Positions 1 to 12,402 of a stretch of 64,000 nucleotides of DNA are shown one piece after another. A program made the position numbers and the translations under genes. The stretch is from Austropuccinia psidii. Taxonomy: Eukaryota; Basidiomycota; Pucciniomycetes; Pucciniales; Sphaerophragmiaceae. Position 1 is the first letter of the stretch. Every line of letters starts with the position of its first letter. The notes under the pieces were generated by a model. That model did no database searches. It was given only the letters and a program-made list of their open reading frames with translations, and was not told where the DNA came from. The stretch covers positions 7,761,951 through 7,825,950 of the forward strand of contig JALGQZ010000004.1 of assembly GCA_023105745.1 (NCBI GenBank), written 5' to 3'.

Positions 1-194
1 TATTAGAATACCATTTTTCTGAATTATTTGTGTTACTTTGAATATTCAGAGTGAAAGATTTGGGAATGAATGTTAGTTATATTTGTAATAAAACTGGAAA
101 TGTCTTCAAATTGGTATTTCTATCAATTCAACCTTCATTCCAACTCATTCACATCCCATATCTGATTCCTATTCTATATAAATATCAACCAAAT
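1..194. other. Flank left of LTR G, no feature seen
   Basis: AT-rich sequence without a convincing open frame or RNA gene. It is the insertion flank of the LTR that starts at 195; the last five bases (CCAAA) are not repeated after the LTR. Confidence 0.5.
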
Positions 195-3100
195 GTGAGC
201 CTGTGAGGTATGTACAACATACCCATAAGGCCACAAATGACTTTTTATACATTTGAGTTGGCCATAAACTGACTCATTGAATGAATTCAAAGCAAAAAAT
301 AAAAATGGAAAACAAAAAATAACAAAAAAATAACAAAAAAATAACAAAAAAATAACAAGAAAATAACAAAAAAATAACAAAAAAATAACAAAAAAATAAC
401 AAAAAAATAACAAAAAAATAACAAAAAAATAACAAAAAAATAACAAAAAAATAACAAAAAAATAACAAAAAAATAACAAAAAAATAACAAAAAAATAACA
501 AAAAAATAACAAAAAAATAACAAAAAAATAACAAAAAAATAACAAAAAAATAACAAAAAAATAACAAAAAATTACAAACAATAATAAAAATAACAAAAAA
601 TAACAAAAAATAACAAAAAAATAACAAAAAAATAACAAAAAATAACAAAAAAATAACAAAAAAATATTAAAAAATAACAAACAATAATAAAAATAACAAA
701 AAATAACAAAAAATAACAAAAAATAACAAAAAATAACAAAAAATAACAAAAAATAACAAAAAATAACAAAAAATAACAAAAAATAACAAAAAATAACAAA
801 AAAATAACAAAAAATAACAAAAAATAACAAAAAATAACAAAAAATAACAAAAAATAACAAAAAATAACAAAAAATAACAAAAAATAACAAAAAATAACAA
901 AAAATAACAAAAAATAACAAAAAATAACAAAAAATAACAAAAAATAACAAAAAATAACAAAAAATAACAAAAAATAACAAAAAATAACAAAAAATAACAA
1001 AAAATAACAAAAAATAACAAAAAATAACAAAAAATAACAAAAAATAACAAAAAATAACAAAAAATAACAAAAAATAACAAAAAATAACAAAAAATAACAA
1101 AAAATAACAAAAAATAACAAAAAATAACAAAAAATAACAAAAAATAACAAAAAATAACAAAAAATAACAAAAAATAACAAAAAAATAACAAAAAAATAAC
1201 AAAAAAATAACAAAAAATAACAAAAAAATAACAAAAAAATATTAAAAAATAACAAACAATAATAAAAATAACAAAAAATAACAAAAAATAACAAAAAATA
1301 ACAAAAAATAACAAAAAATAACAAAAAATAACAAAAAATAACAAAAAATAACAAAAAATAACAAAAAATAACAAAAAATAACAAAAAATAACAAAAAATA
1401 ACAAAAAATAACAAAAAATAACAAAAAATAACAAAAAATAACAAAAAATAACAAAAAATAACAAAAAATAACAAAAAATAACAAAAAATAACAAAAAATA
1501 ACAAAAAATAACAAAAAATAACAAAAAATAACAAAAAATAACAAAAAATAACAAAAAATAACAAAAAATAACAAAAAATAACAAAAAATAACAAAAAATA
1601 ACAAAAAATAACAAAAAATAACAAAAAATAACAAAAAATAACAAAAAATAACAAAAAATAACAAAAAATAACAAAAAATAACAAAAAATAACAAAAAATA
1701 ACAAAAAAATAACAAAAAATAACAAAAAATAACAAAAAATAACAAAAAATAACAAAAAATAACAAAAAATAACAAAAAATAACAAAAAATAACAAAAAAT
1801 AACAAAAAATAACAAAAAATAACAAAAAATAACAAAAAATAACAAAAAATAACAAAAAATAACAAAAAATAACAAAAAATAACAAAAAATAACAAAAAAT
1901 AACAAAAAATAACAAAAAATAACAAAAAATAACAAAAAATAACAAAAAATAACAAAAAATAACAAAAAATAACAAAAAATAACAAAAAATAACAAAAAAT
2001 AACAAAAAATAACAAAAAATAACAAAAAATAACAAAAAATAAGTTTAATTTTCTTTTTGATAAACAGAACTATGAGTCTTGTGTCATTTATGGATTATGC
2101 ACCAAGAATAAACTAGGGTAGACCTGTAGGGGGTTATACCCAAAAATCACTATTTCTAGTGCTATTGGAAGATTTAAGAATCTCACATTACAATCAAAAA
2201 CTCAAACATCTTGACCAGAATCTTGGAATTCTTAAATTTAAGCTTAAATTTAGATTTGAATAAGGTTTATGAAAAATTACAAAAACTTAGTTAAAATTGA
2301 GACGTGTATATTTACTGAATTAGCTGTGAATTTGTGGTAAAGGTTGTAAATCCTTTGTAGGCTCAATTTGAATTGGTTTATAGCCACTGTATGGTTTCAA
2401 ATAAATAAAAGGGTGGGACAAAGGAAAAGGGGAAAAAGGCTCCAGGGTACCCATATTTTGGAATCTTCAAGAGACCAAATACTTTTTTACTCCTCTATTG
2501 AAGGATTTTCAACCTTATTTATACCCTAAGATTAAACTTCAATTGAATATCAAAGTTTAAAGTGGTTTATCCCCTTTTTAGACAGGAATTCCAAGCTTCC
2601 AAAGGGTAAATTCCCATATGCAGGCTTATAATCAATGTTTTGAGAGCTTTCAAGGCTTAATTAAATTTAAATAAGCTTCAAATTAAATCTAAGAGAATTG
2701 AAACCTTATCAAAAGCTAAGGTTTAGTGTTTATTGCTATTTTTACATCGAAAAATAGCAATAACTAAAAAAATTCATAAAACATCCAATTCTCAATGGAT
2801 TCACTTGAAATTTGGACACAGATTACAATTTAATGCTATCTGTATATAAATCAAATTTGAATTATCTTTAATCAGTAAGATTCTTTGGTATTTGACCTTG
2901 AAAATACCATTTTCCAAATATTCTTGAAGAAAATTAAGATTTCTTTAAAAATTAATCACAAATCTTATTTGAAAGATTCTTGCTTAAAAGCTTAATTTTG
3001 AGTTGTTCAAATTATAAAATTGAATTTGAATAAATAAAATCTATATTTATACTTGAAATAATGAACGTAAATGAGGAGTAAAGCTATTTGGATTTAATAC

Positions 3101-4051
3101 TAACACTTGCAACTTGAAAATTGAAACAAAAAATAAGTTACTTTAAGTTCATAATCTTATTTTCAAGTATGTTTTTTTAATTTTTAGCTGAGGAACCCCT
3201 TCATATTTTATCATTGACCATGAGAGCTGCTCTTAAGGCATAAAAGAATCCTTTTTCATCACTTTTTTGTCCATAATCATCATTCAATCAATCAGACATT
3301 TTAAAATAGGTAATCTTTTATTCTATATAAAATCTTATATTATTGAAAAATTTCTTGTGTTATTTTATTCTTTATAAATTATAGATAAATAATTGAGATA
3401 ATTCAATGTAAATTATATTGTTTTAATCACCAATAGTTGTTTTTATCATAAAAAATTGTTGTCTTAGGATTTTTGTTTAAATCCACAAATTTCCCCTGAA
3501 AGCTTTTCAATCTTATCTTATAATGAAAGAATCTGTTTTATTCCTTCAAAATATTTCTTTTTGGCATGTTTTTCACTTATAAAAATTATTTAATACTATA
3601 GCTTCTTTTTTATTTATTTATTTATCATATTAAATAAATATTATAAGTAATTTTTTCTCTGCATTTCAATATCTTTTTTATCTAGTATTAGTTTTTTTAT
3701 ATAGAATTTCTCTCTACATATTATCTCTGAACATTATGTGTGATAATTTCTTCTATAAATAATATTCTTATCATTTATAAGTGCTTTATATTATTACTTT
3801 CAACATATAATTGTCTCATTAAGAGATTTTATATTTCTTATCAATACAGCTGTCAGTGACTATAATAATTATTAAGAATTTTTTTATTGTTAAATTCTTT
3901 GATAAGAGTTGATTTCTCTTTTTTTAAGAATTATTTTTAATAATCATATTAATTTGTGGTTATAATATTCAGTTATATCATATTTTCTACTGAGGACAGT
4001 CATAGTAGTCTTGATTTTTATTAAAATTATCAGGAGTTTCATAGACAAACA
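195..4051 (+). mobile_element. LTR copy 'G', same family as LTR F, swollen by a satellite
   Basis: It begins TGTGAGCCTGTGAGGTATG and aligns along its whole length with the reverse complement of the solo LTR at 58208-60396. Shared landmarks include the CATACCC..GGCCACAAATGA start, a GGGTGGGACAAAGGAAAA block near 2412, the CATGAGAGCTGCTCT block near 3218, CTGAGGACAGTCATAGTA near 3992 and the closing GAGTTTCATAGACAAA near 4035. The 3' end is degenerate: the usual TTACA terminus is not recognisable and no 5-bp target duplication was found, so the right boundary is approximate. No coding region follows, which suggests a solo LTR or a remnant. Its extra length over F is the tandem repeat array inside it. 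Confidence 0.75.
307..2042 (+). repeat. AAAAAATAAC satellite (10/11-base unit) inside LTR G
   Basis: The array is built from ATAAC followed by a run of five or six A. The left part (about 311-570) has mainly 11-base spacing; from about 690 on it is almost perfect 10-base spacing. Variant blocks containing TATTAAAAAATAACAAACAA occur near 666 and 1241, with a related ACAAACAATAATAAAAATAAC block near 575, pointing to duplication of a block of roughly 575 bases. Because the unit lacks stops on the minus strand it gives long spurious frames of a repeated ten-residue Leu/Phe/Val/Ile/Cys/Tyr peptide. LTR F has only a two-unit seed of this motif at the matching place. Confidence 0.95.
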
Positions 4052-5927
4052 TAAGTTTTGTAATTATTTACATAAGATAAAGATATGCTTTCAGGAAACA
4101 TAGCCCATAAATAGTCTATGGCACTATCTAATTTCTTCCTTTTCAAGAATAGATAGCTAATAGTACCTTTAATATCAAGTGAAATTAAAATCAAAATTCT
4201 AAATATATTCTTAAAAAAATAAAATAGAATCAAATACCTGTTCCACCTCTATTTTTGGACGCCACTGAAATATTCAATCATTTGAAAGGGAAAAAGGTGA
4301 ATTCTATTTTTTTATCAGAATGAGGTGGTCATTAGTTCTTACCAATATCTATATAATATCAAGAGTCCTTTAAGCTGTTAATCCATGTAAATGGGCTCCC
4401 TACTTTCTTGAGGAATATTTTTTTAAGAAAACTCCTTATATTATATTCCTCAATGTTTTCTTATTGTTTGAGATACCTCATGTTGTCATATCTCTGAGGT
4501 AAGATCCTTATTCTTAAAGTCAAATTCTAAATTAATCATAAACAATACATATTATTTGGGCTCAAAGCACATATGTTACTTTTTTTGTCTTATTACTTAG
4601 ATATATATCTCAATAATAATAAATTTAATTATAACAAACTAAGTAAAGGAACTTATATAGCACGAAAAAGTAAATTTACAAATAAGCTTTGTAGCAAGGA
4701 AATTAAATAAATAATATGAGTCTATGAAGATAGCTCAATAAATATTATATTCCACACAGAATTAAATTGAAATTAGTTTGATTCTAATTTCACATTTCCA
4801 ATTTAGCTTGTTTGAGATGTAAGGAAGAAGTTTTAGCTATAAGAGCTAAAAGATCCTTGGTGAAAAGGCTATTTTCACTGAAATTCTTCAAATATGATAT
4901 CAAAAAACTTACAAGAAGTAAATAAAACCATTTTGGCTTATTCTATCTGAATAATTTACTGCCTAAATTTAAGAAAATTATCTGATGTGAGTAGCTTACA
5001 GGACAAAAATATAACAATAGGCATAGACAACATGTATTTTAATGAAAGCCTCCCCATATGTGAAAAAGGGAAAATGAATCCATGAATTATTTTCTTGAGT
5101 GAAATTTATTCTAATAAACATAAGTAGTTTATCCTTTAATATTAGTATAAAAAGAAATATATAGAGTCAAATGGTGACAAGACCAAATTTCTTAGTTGAG
5201 AGTTGGAAATCAGATATTTGTTTCCATTTTTCATATGCAATTGGTCTACGTAAACAAAGCTACTCTTCAGTGGCTCTCAGCCAAGATCTCTTGTGAAATA
5301 TAGCCAGTTTATATATTTTATAAAAAGACATTCAAATAAGGTAGTACGTCTTGAGTAAACTATAATTCATTTCTGTCTAATGTTCAAGTGGGATTAATTT
5401 ATATAATGAGAGGTCAAAGGGGCTATTACATTTAGCATTTGATACATATTCTTAAAGATTAAATTTCAATTCAAAACTAAATATTCAATAATATTTAGCA
5501 ACTTTTTAAATTACCTTTGAGTAACAAAAGCTCTTCCTTGAAGTTGTGTTTCTTTAAAACTACTTCCTTGAGGATATTATTAACTCATTATATTTCTTCA
5601 AATGGAATAAATGCAGGTTCTACTCTCAGATTTGGCATCCATGTAGTCAATAATATGTAGTAAGATTCAAAAGAAGCTCATTATAAAGTGATATTTTGTG
5701 TTCCTGCTTAAAGATGAAGGTTTCAGAATACTTGCCACACATTTATATTGGGGGAATAGAATTGAAAGTGTGTGGCTTAAATTCCTTCTAAATATTCTGT
5801 TTTCTGTTTTATCTACTAAAATTTATCCAATTTATCTCCCTTTTCATTTCCCAAATGCAACACCCGCTCTCAGGTGCAGCTAATTTTCTCATGGTGAGTA
5901 TTAAAAAAATTCTCTTTCTCTTTTTTT
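4052..5927. other. AT-rich intergenic DNA, no gene recognised
   Basis: Open frames here are at most about 60 codons (for example 4039-4233 minus, 5698-5883 plus), have no recognisable domain and show no codon bias different from the background. No RNA gene or transposon terminus was seen. Confidence 0.5.
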
Positions 5928-6122
5928 TGATTTTTTCTTATTTTTTTTATTTTATTTTGATTTTTTCTTATTTTTTTTGTTTTTTGTCTTGAATTTTGTG
6001 CTTTCTATCTTTGTAAAAAAAATTATTTTATTATTGTTTTTTTAAGTTTGGATTTTTGAGCAGTTTTTTAAGTTTTTGATGCTTTGATTTTTTTTCTTCT
6101 TTTTTCAATTATTAACTTTGTT
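5928..6122. repeat. Pyrimidine-rich low-complexity tract
   Basis: T-rich sequence with a duplicated block (TTTTGATTTTTTCTTA at about 5930 and 5957). It lies just left of the inverted repeat and is roughly complementary in composition to the homopurine tract on the other side. Confidence 0.7.
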
Positions 6123-6206
6123 TTTTTAATTTTTTTGAGGGTGGGTCTGTGAATACTCTAAATCAAAGGAGTAGTTATTTACAGTATTCACGCCCCTCAA
6201 AAAAAT
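6123..6206. repeat. Imperfect inverted repeat (TTTTTTTGAGGG...CCCCTCAAAAAAA)
   Basis: The left arm (about 6125-6155) reads TTTTTTTGAGGGTGGGTCTG then TGAATACT. The right arm (about 6183-6206) reads AGTATTCACGCCCC then TCAAAAAAA. They are reverse complements apart from a few mismatches and a short bulge, with a spacer of about 28 bases. This could be a cruciform or the end of an inverted element. No coding content is present. Confidence 0.7.
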
Positions 6207-6215
6207 ATAATAATA

Positions 6216-6609
6216 ACAAAAAATAAAGAAAAAAAAGAGAAAAAAAAAGAAAAAAAAAGAAAAAAAAGAAAAAAAAGAAAAAAAAGAAAAAAAAGAAAAG
6301 AAAGAAAAAAAAGAAAAAAAAGAAAAAAAAGAAAAAAAAGAAAAAAAAGAAAAAAAAGAAAAAAAAGAAAAAAAAGAAAAAAAAGAAAAAAAAGAAAAAA
6401 AAGAAAAAAAAGAAAAAAAAGAAAAAAAAGAAAAAAAAGAAAAAAAAGAAAAAAAAGAAAAAAAAGAAAAAAAAAGAAAAAAAAGAAAAAAAAGAAAAAA
6501 AAGAAAAAAAAGAAAAAAAAGAATAAAAAAGAAAAAAAAGAATAAAAAAGAAAAAAAAGAAAAAAAAGAAAAAAAAAGAAAAAAAAAGAAAAAAAAAGAA
6601 AAAAAAAGA

Positions 6610-6641
<32 letters not shown>

Positions 6642-6670
6642 AAAAAAAAGAAAAAAAAAGAAAAAAAAAG

Positions 6671-6702
<32 letters not shown>

Positions 6703-6796
6703 AAAAAAAAGAAAAAAAAAGAAAAAAAAAGAAAAAAAAAGAAAAAAAAAGAAAAAGAAAAGAAAAAGAAAAAAAAAGAAAAAGAAAAAAAAAAGA

Positions 6797-6828
<32 letters not shown>

Positions 6829-6875
6829 AAAAAAAAGAAAAAAAAAGAAAAAAAAAGAAAAAAAAAAGAAAAATT
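6216..6875 (+). repeat. Homopurine (G A7-9) microsatellite
   Basis: About 650 bases made almost only of G separated by seven to nine A on the plus strand, with spacing drifting from 8 to 10. The minus-strand frames of nearly pure Phe/Leu/Ser are artefacts. A homopurine/homopyrimidine tract of this length could form triplex DNA; that is inference. Confidence 0.95.
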
Positions 6876-9875
6876 GCAAGAAACAAAATTAAAATGGTGA
6901 AAAATAAATCAAAAAATGAAAAAAAATAAAAATACATTGAAAGAAAATGAAAGCAATTATATATGAGCAAAAATAAATTAATCCCTTCTTGAAATTATTG
7001 AACAAAACAATCATAAAAGGCCCCAAAAAAAATTAAAATAAGCTAGATTTTAGAATACAAAAATTACCAAAAAACCAAGAAAATGAAAAAAAGTAAAAAC
7101 AAATGCAAGAAAAAGAAAAAAAATTATCTTAAAAAAAAAAGTTAAGAGTTTAAAAAAAACTGAGAAAATAACAGAATTTCAAAACAAAAAGGAGATTAAA
7201 AAAATGAAAAAAATCAATATGATTTGGGAATCATTTCAATAAAATATTTGAATTATTTCACAGAATAGTATTCCTAAAGAAATAAGATGAAAAATAGAAG
7301 CTATATGACATACAAATCAAACTAAAAAAAATGCCACAGAAACTTAAGAAAGGATATTTGCTTAGTAACTGTTACATATTCTAAAATCCCAAAATTTTCA
7401 GTGTGATAAGTCCCTGTGGATAAGAAGATTCTTAATCCCAAATTTATTCAACAATTTATTGTCATTCCTTAAAATCATTTGAAGATTTTTCACAAAACTG
7501 GATTCCCAAAAATATCATTATTTTTACAATTATTGATAGTGTGAACAAGGATACTTCTGTCAAATTATCCAATCCATGTTTTATGAAATTAATTTGAAGT
7601 TATGGACATGAATATTCCTCCATAAGCTTAAGAATTACTGTTTGTAGAATAATAACAAATTATTAAATTTTCCTCCATCCAGTTCGTTCCCAACTTTACT
7701 CTAGCAATATTCCAACCCATCCAGTGAATGTAAGTTGGGAAAAGGTTTTAGCATAATGTAAAATAAGCGAAACATAAGCTTAATCCAAAGATCAAAAGAA
7801 ACTGAAAAACCCAACAAAGAGTTCTGTAGAACATTCTCTTTATAATAAGAAAAAGTTAGTGAAGAATCTCACCGGTAAAGCTTAGGGAAATGTATATACA
7901 AATTTAGCTTGGAAATAGTCAATAAAATTCCTAAATTGAATGAATTATTCAAAACACAATAACAGCTACCTATATCAGACATATTCTTCCAATTCCTTTC
8001 TTTTATACTGAACAGTTTGATCAATATCTTCCCCAGAGAGAAATTATTCTATTAAATTATTCAAAAAACTATAGATAAGTCCTTCAAAATGTATTCTTTA
8101 TCTTACAAAAGCCAACAAAAAAAATATTTTTGGAATCTTTGACTGATAAGCCAAAACTTTGGGGTGGTAATACTTCCAAATATTGGGGATGTGAAGTATT
8201 GGAAGCATTGTATTTTGAAATTTTAAGGATGAAAGAATATATACTATTTCACAGGTTTTCATAATTATGAATTGAGTGAGATTCTTTAAACAGATTATCT
8301 TAACCATTAATTTGAGTTCATCATATAGCTAAAAATATAATCCAAGATGTTTCCTGAAAAAAATAAATGCTTCATTTTCTATTAAGGTTTCAATGATGAG
8401 AGGGGTAGTATTTAAATTAAGTGTGTTATATTTGAATTGAAATAAAACATTTGTGCTCAAATATTATTATTATTATCCTGATAAGGGCCCAAAATATTAT
8501 AAAGTTTATCACATTAATGTAATTGTAAATTGAACTTTTTATGAGTGCCATTTTTTTTTTTGATCTTGGCTTCCAATATCCATATACATTTTCATTTATT
8601 AAGTCCAAGATATATTTTATCTGAATGAATACTCTTCATGAAGCTCAAATGATAATTCCCCATCATTAAATATCATAGTGATAATCAATTTTGTATCAGT
8701 AAACAATTGAAGCGAAAGAAATGGTTTTGAAATTCTTTTGGAAGATTTTTATGACATGAATTATCTTTCAAAAAATCAATAAGTGATGATTTTATATTTA
8801 TATCATAAAGCTAAATTTTCATTCCTATTATGACTTCTCTCAATTTATATTTCTGCCTAATAAGAACCTTGAGAATTACCTACTTCTTTTTCATATCACG
8901 TGGACCTTCTTAGATAATTTAACGAAAAATACTATTATTAAATATACAAATAAGTTGAATAAGTAAAAGTAAAATTGACTTTCAAATCTGTTATTTTGAT
9001 TAAGTAATAGTAAATAGCTTCCCTCTTTTGATTGCAAAATGTGATTCTAACAATAACTTTTTCTTCTTTAAAATAAAATGAAATATTAAAAAAAATGGGT
9101 TAATTCTACATTTCACACAATAGCAGAAAATAATGCAGGTTTTTGAAATGATACCTTTATTATAAAATAAATTATATTTTAGAATATATTCATATAAAGT
9201 AGTTTATCCTTAGACTTTTGGGTGTATTATGTGTTATACAATATTTGAAGAGACTATTTTTAAGAAATCAGAGGACTCGGGTTATTTCTATCATGGGATA
9301 AATGCATGACAGGTATTAAATCTTAAATTTGGAAAAAACTAGGATTTTGTTTTTTCCTATTATTCCAAAGAAAAAATGAAATTTAAGAAATAAGAGCCAT
9401 ACAAAGCTATCATTAGAAAATATTTTTCAAGAAAAATTTCATTTGAATTAGAATTTAAAAAGGAATTTCCAAATTTTCTTTTGAATGGTTAAAAAATTCA
9501 GTGATATATCCTAATTTGTGTGGTGAGTAATTCTCTAAAGAAAAATATTTTGATCTCAATATTTTTAAGTTATAAATTTTATACTCTCATAAGATAATTC
9601 TAGAATACAAGACCCATAAAAGATATTTTGCAATAGTAGATGGGAAAAAGGATGCTTTGATATTAAGAAGCATACAAAGAACTTTTTAATGGTTATTGGC
9701 TTCCTCTTGAGCTGAAAGTTTCTGGTTTGAGCTTCAAAATGTTTTGTGGAAGAAAGGATTTCTAAGGATTTCTATAAGCTACATAATTCAATTTATTTTA
9801 TGGGAAGTATTTCTAAGGCTTGAAAATGTGCCTTCAAAGATGACCAAATGATATTATCAAGTTAGAGCCCAGTAT
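6876..9875. other. AT-rich intergenic DNA, no gene recognised
   Basis: Only short frames (for example 8098-8307 and 8426-8608 on the minus strand) without domains or flanking gene signals. It ends at the target site of element A1. Confidence 0.5.
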
Positions 9876-10505
9876 GAAGCTGTGAGCCTTTGAGATATGA
9901 CCACATACCCAATAAGGTCACAAAAAAGATTAAGAATAATTATACCTTTAATATAATTATACTAAAATTACTTAGAATAATTATACATTAAAATTAATTA
10001 CTTAAATATACAAAAAATACCATAAATTGGTACAAAAATTGGTTTAACTTAAAAACCAATGAATCAACATGTAAAATAAACTATACCATTGGATTCCTCA
10101 TGGAAAAATACACATATACCATTTTTATGGCATATCTGTAAAATCAATATTTAATGAATTATAAGGTATAATACCTTATAAAAACCATAAAATCCTATTT
10201 ATCTCAGAATCCAATGAAAAACATGTGAAATAAATTGGACCAGTGGATTCCCCACAAAAGTCCACACATAAAACAATTAATAAGCTAATTCTCAAAGTCA
10301 ATACTTAAGGAATTATCCTGAATATATGCACTTTTTTGGTCAATGCATATATTCAAGGATCATAGCTAATATCTTCTAAACTATACATGATAGAATGATG
10401 AACCAAAAATTAAGTTACCACGTAATTACTGTAAGAACACAGATATGAACTTTATTTTACAAATTATAAACAAGGTTAAAACCTATGATGAAATATTGAT
10501 AAAAA

Positions 10506-10543
10506 TCAACAGAGCTGTTGACCACTTTGTTGTGAAAGTGATC
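10506..10543 (+). promoter_or_regulatory. Conserved overlapping double hairpin in LTR A
   Basis: The two arms TCAACAG/CTGTTGA (2-base loop) overlap a second stem GACCACTTT/AAAGTGGTC with a 6-base loop. In this copy the second stem has one mismatch; the 3' LTR copy at 19166-19203 and the A2 copy at 31452-31489 pair perfectly, and a weaker version is visible in A3 near 56160. The function is unknown. Confidence 0.6.
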
Positions 10544-11148
10544 CAAACTTAAAAAAAAGTATACAGTTGGATTCTACTAGTTCATTCGTGAAGAATGATG
10601 TAATTTTTATTATTAAATTCAGGGTATAACCCCCTGAAATCAAGGTTTGAAGTTTAAAATATTGAATTTCGACAGAAAAGATGAGTTACAAGAAAAATCA
10701 TCAAAATTAGAGTTTTGATGATGTAATGATAAGCTCTTGGCAGAATAATAAGGTTATGCCAGGCTATCAGAATTCACTCTCTGAATTGCTGTAGCGTGTA
10801 ATTCTTAAAGGTTATTGAAGATCAAAGTTTGAGCTTAAATTGAGCAGTTATGATCACCTACTGTAACCTTAAATTAAGTTTAACAGTCATAAGAGTGATA
10901 AAATTGGTGAATACTATTAGTTTATGATTAAAACTAATAAAATCCACGAAATTTGGGGTTCTGCCAGGCCCTGATGTCATCAAACTTAAAGTTATAGTGA
11001 TAACTTTAAATAATGGTGTAATAATGATGTAAGATGGTTTGATCATGATGTAATCACCCTCAAACCTTAAAATATTGATCAATTCCAGTGGATATAATCA
11101 GTACACGTCTACTAGAAGCCTGTTGGACTCTAGGAGGGAGGTATTTAC

Positions 11149-11156
11149 TATAAATA
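11149..11156 (+). promoter_or_regulatory. TATA box of 5' LTR (TATAAATA)
   Basis: TATAAATAGAGCTC lies about 1.27 kb into the LTR and is followed by a C-rich ACTCTATTTTCCCC segment, a plausible start region. It would drive the full-length RNA of A1. It is conserved in the 3' LTR of A1 and in the A2 3' LTR. Confidence 0.6.
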
Positions 11157-11906
11157 GAGCTCTTTTTACTCTATTTTCCCCCTAGACGCATCAAAAACAT
11201 TAAATCAATTAAAATAAAAGGTAATTTCTTTATTCTTTATATATAAAACTCTTATATTATTAAAGACCAAAGACCATCTCATTATTAATCACCATTTTTA
11301 CGTGATTAAATCAATTCTTTAATTGTTTTTGTTATAAATCTCTCTATAAACTCATTTCCACGTAAAATCAAGAATTTTAGTAAAATTTCTTTATTTTTAT
11401 TGTAAATACAATTTGAAAAAGTTGTATTATATTCTTTTGGCGTAAAATATCTCAAAATTATTATCTTAAGTGTTAAAAGTAGGTTATTTCATCTTATTAT
11501 AATAATTTCTCTCTTATTATTACTCTTAATAATTCTTATTTAATATAAATAGTATTTATATTAATATATAACTTTAATATTGGTAATATTATTGTTATTA
11601 ATTGTTTTTTATTTATAAAAAACAATTTTTTACGCCTTTATTATTTGTCGGTAACAATAATAAAGAGCTTTATAATATATTAATTATTTTATATTAATAT
11701 ATTATTTTCAATATTATAATTTTATATAATATTAATTATATTATTATATTTATTTAATAATATAATATTTTTATGCCATAATAATAATATTTCTTTATTA
11801 TTATTATTATCATAATCTTATTAATTTCAATTATAAGGACATTCAGAGTACAATAAGTAATAAATTAGTAATTTTTACTTATTGTTTCATAGTCAAACCT
11901 TACATT

Positions 11907-11922
11907 TGGGGGCCTGGCCGTG
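11907..11922 (+). other. Primer binding site of A1
   Basis: TGGGGGCCTGGCCGTG begins two bases after the LTR end. TGG at this place fits pairing with the CCA end of a tRNA. The same block (TGGGGGCCTGGCCATG) follows the LTR in A2 and A3, and TGGGAGCCTGGCCATG follows it in B. I cannot name the tRNA. Confidence 0.6.
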
Positions 11923-12402
11923 ATATTTACTTAAAAGACCTTTAAAAAGATTCTATTTGGGTTTATCCAATAATAAATTATATTTATAATCATAAATTAT
12001 ATAATAATTTTATATTTTATTGATTTTAAAAGCTATTGAGGCATTTGGAAAGCAATTGTACTGTCTTACACGTGGTTTTTCACATCCTTAGACTTGCAAG
12101 AACTTTCTTTGAGTGACTCTAGTGATTAAAAAAGATATTTTATAAATTAAAAATAATTTTATTATAATTTAATTTTATAAGAATCATATTCTTTTTTTTT
12201 ATTTTATTCTTTAAAAAATAAAAAAAATATTAAAAAATATTAAAAACCAATAAAAAAAAGTTATTTTTATTCATTTTTATTCATTTCTTTATTTTATTTC
12301 AATTTTTTAAGATATAAAGCAATTTCTACGTGGAAAATTGCCATATCTTGCCAAAAAATAACACTTCTTATATAAAGACTTATATTTATTTGTCTTTTTT
12401 AG
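11923..12402 (+). other. A1 leader between PBS and exon-like segment
   Basis: AT-rich leader without a long frame. It ends in a pyrimidine-rich run and AG (TTTGTCTTTTTTAG) that looks like a 3' splice site. An open frame from 12330 runs through it into the following segment, but the pre-AG part is not conserved as protein. Confidence 0.5.

Larger units (their letters stand above)
9881..11904 (+). repeat. 5' LTR of A1
   Basis: It starts TGTGAGCCTTTGAGATATG and ends AAACCTTACA. The matching 3' LTR lets both ends be set to the base. It contains a pair of overlapping hairpins (10506-10543), a TATA-type box and a T-rich region downstream of it. Confidence 0.93.

Noticed and set aside
174..2035. 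Several long minus-strand frames (up to 487 codons) made of a repeated ten-residue Leu/Phe/Val/Ile/Cys/Tyr peptide
   Set aside because: They follow mechanically from the stop-free 10-base satellite unit read in three frames; no start context or non-repeat domain.
307..2042. CRISPR-like array
   Set aside because: No unique spacers; it is a simple tandem repeat in a eukaryotic LTR.
6175..6970. Minus-strand poly-Phe/Leu/Ser frames of over 230 codons
   Set aside because: Artefact of the homopurine microsatellite.
4039..8608. Small frames at 4039-4233, 5698-5883, 8098-8307 and 8426-8608
   Set aside because: Length and AT-driven composition expected by chance; no splice-consistent neighbours or domain.
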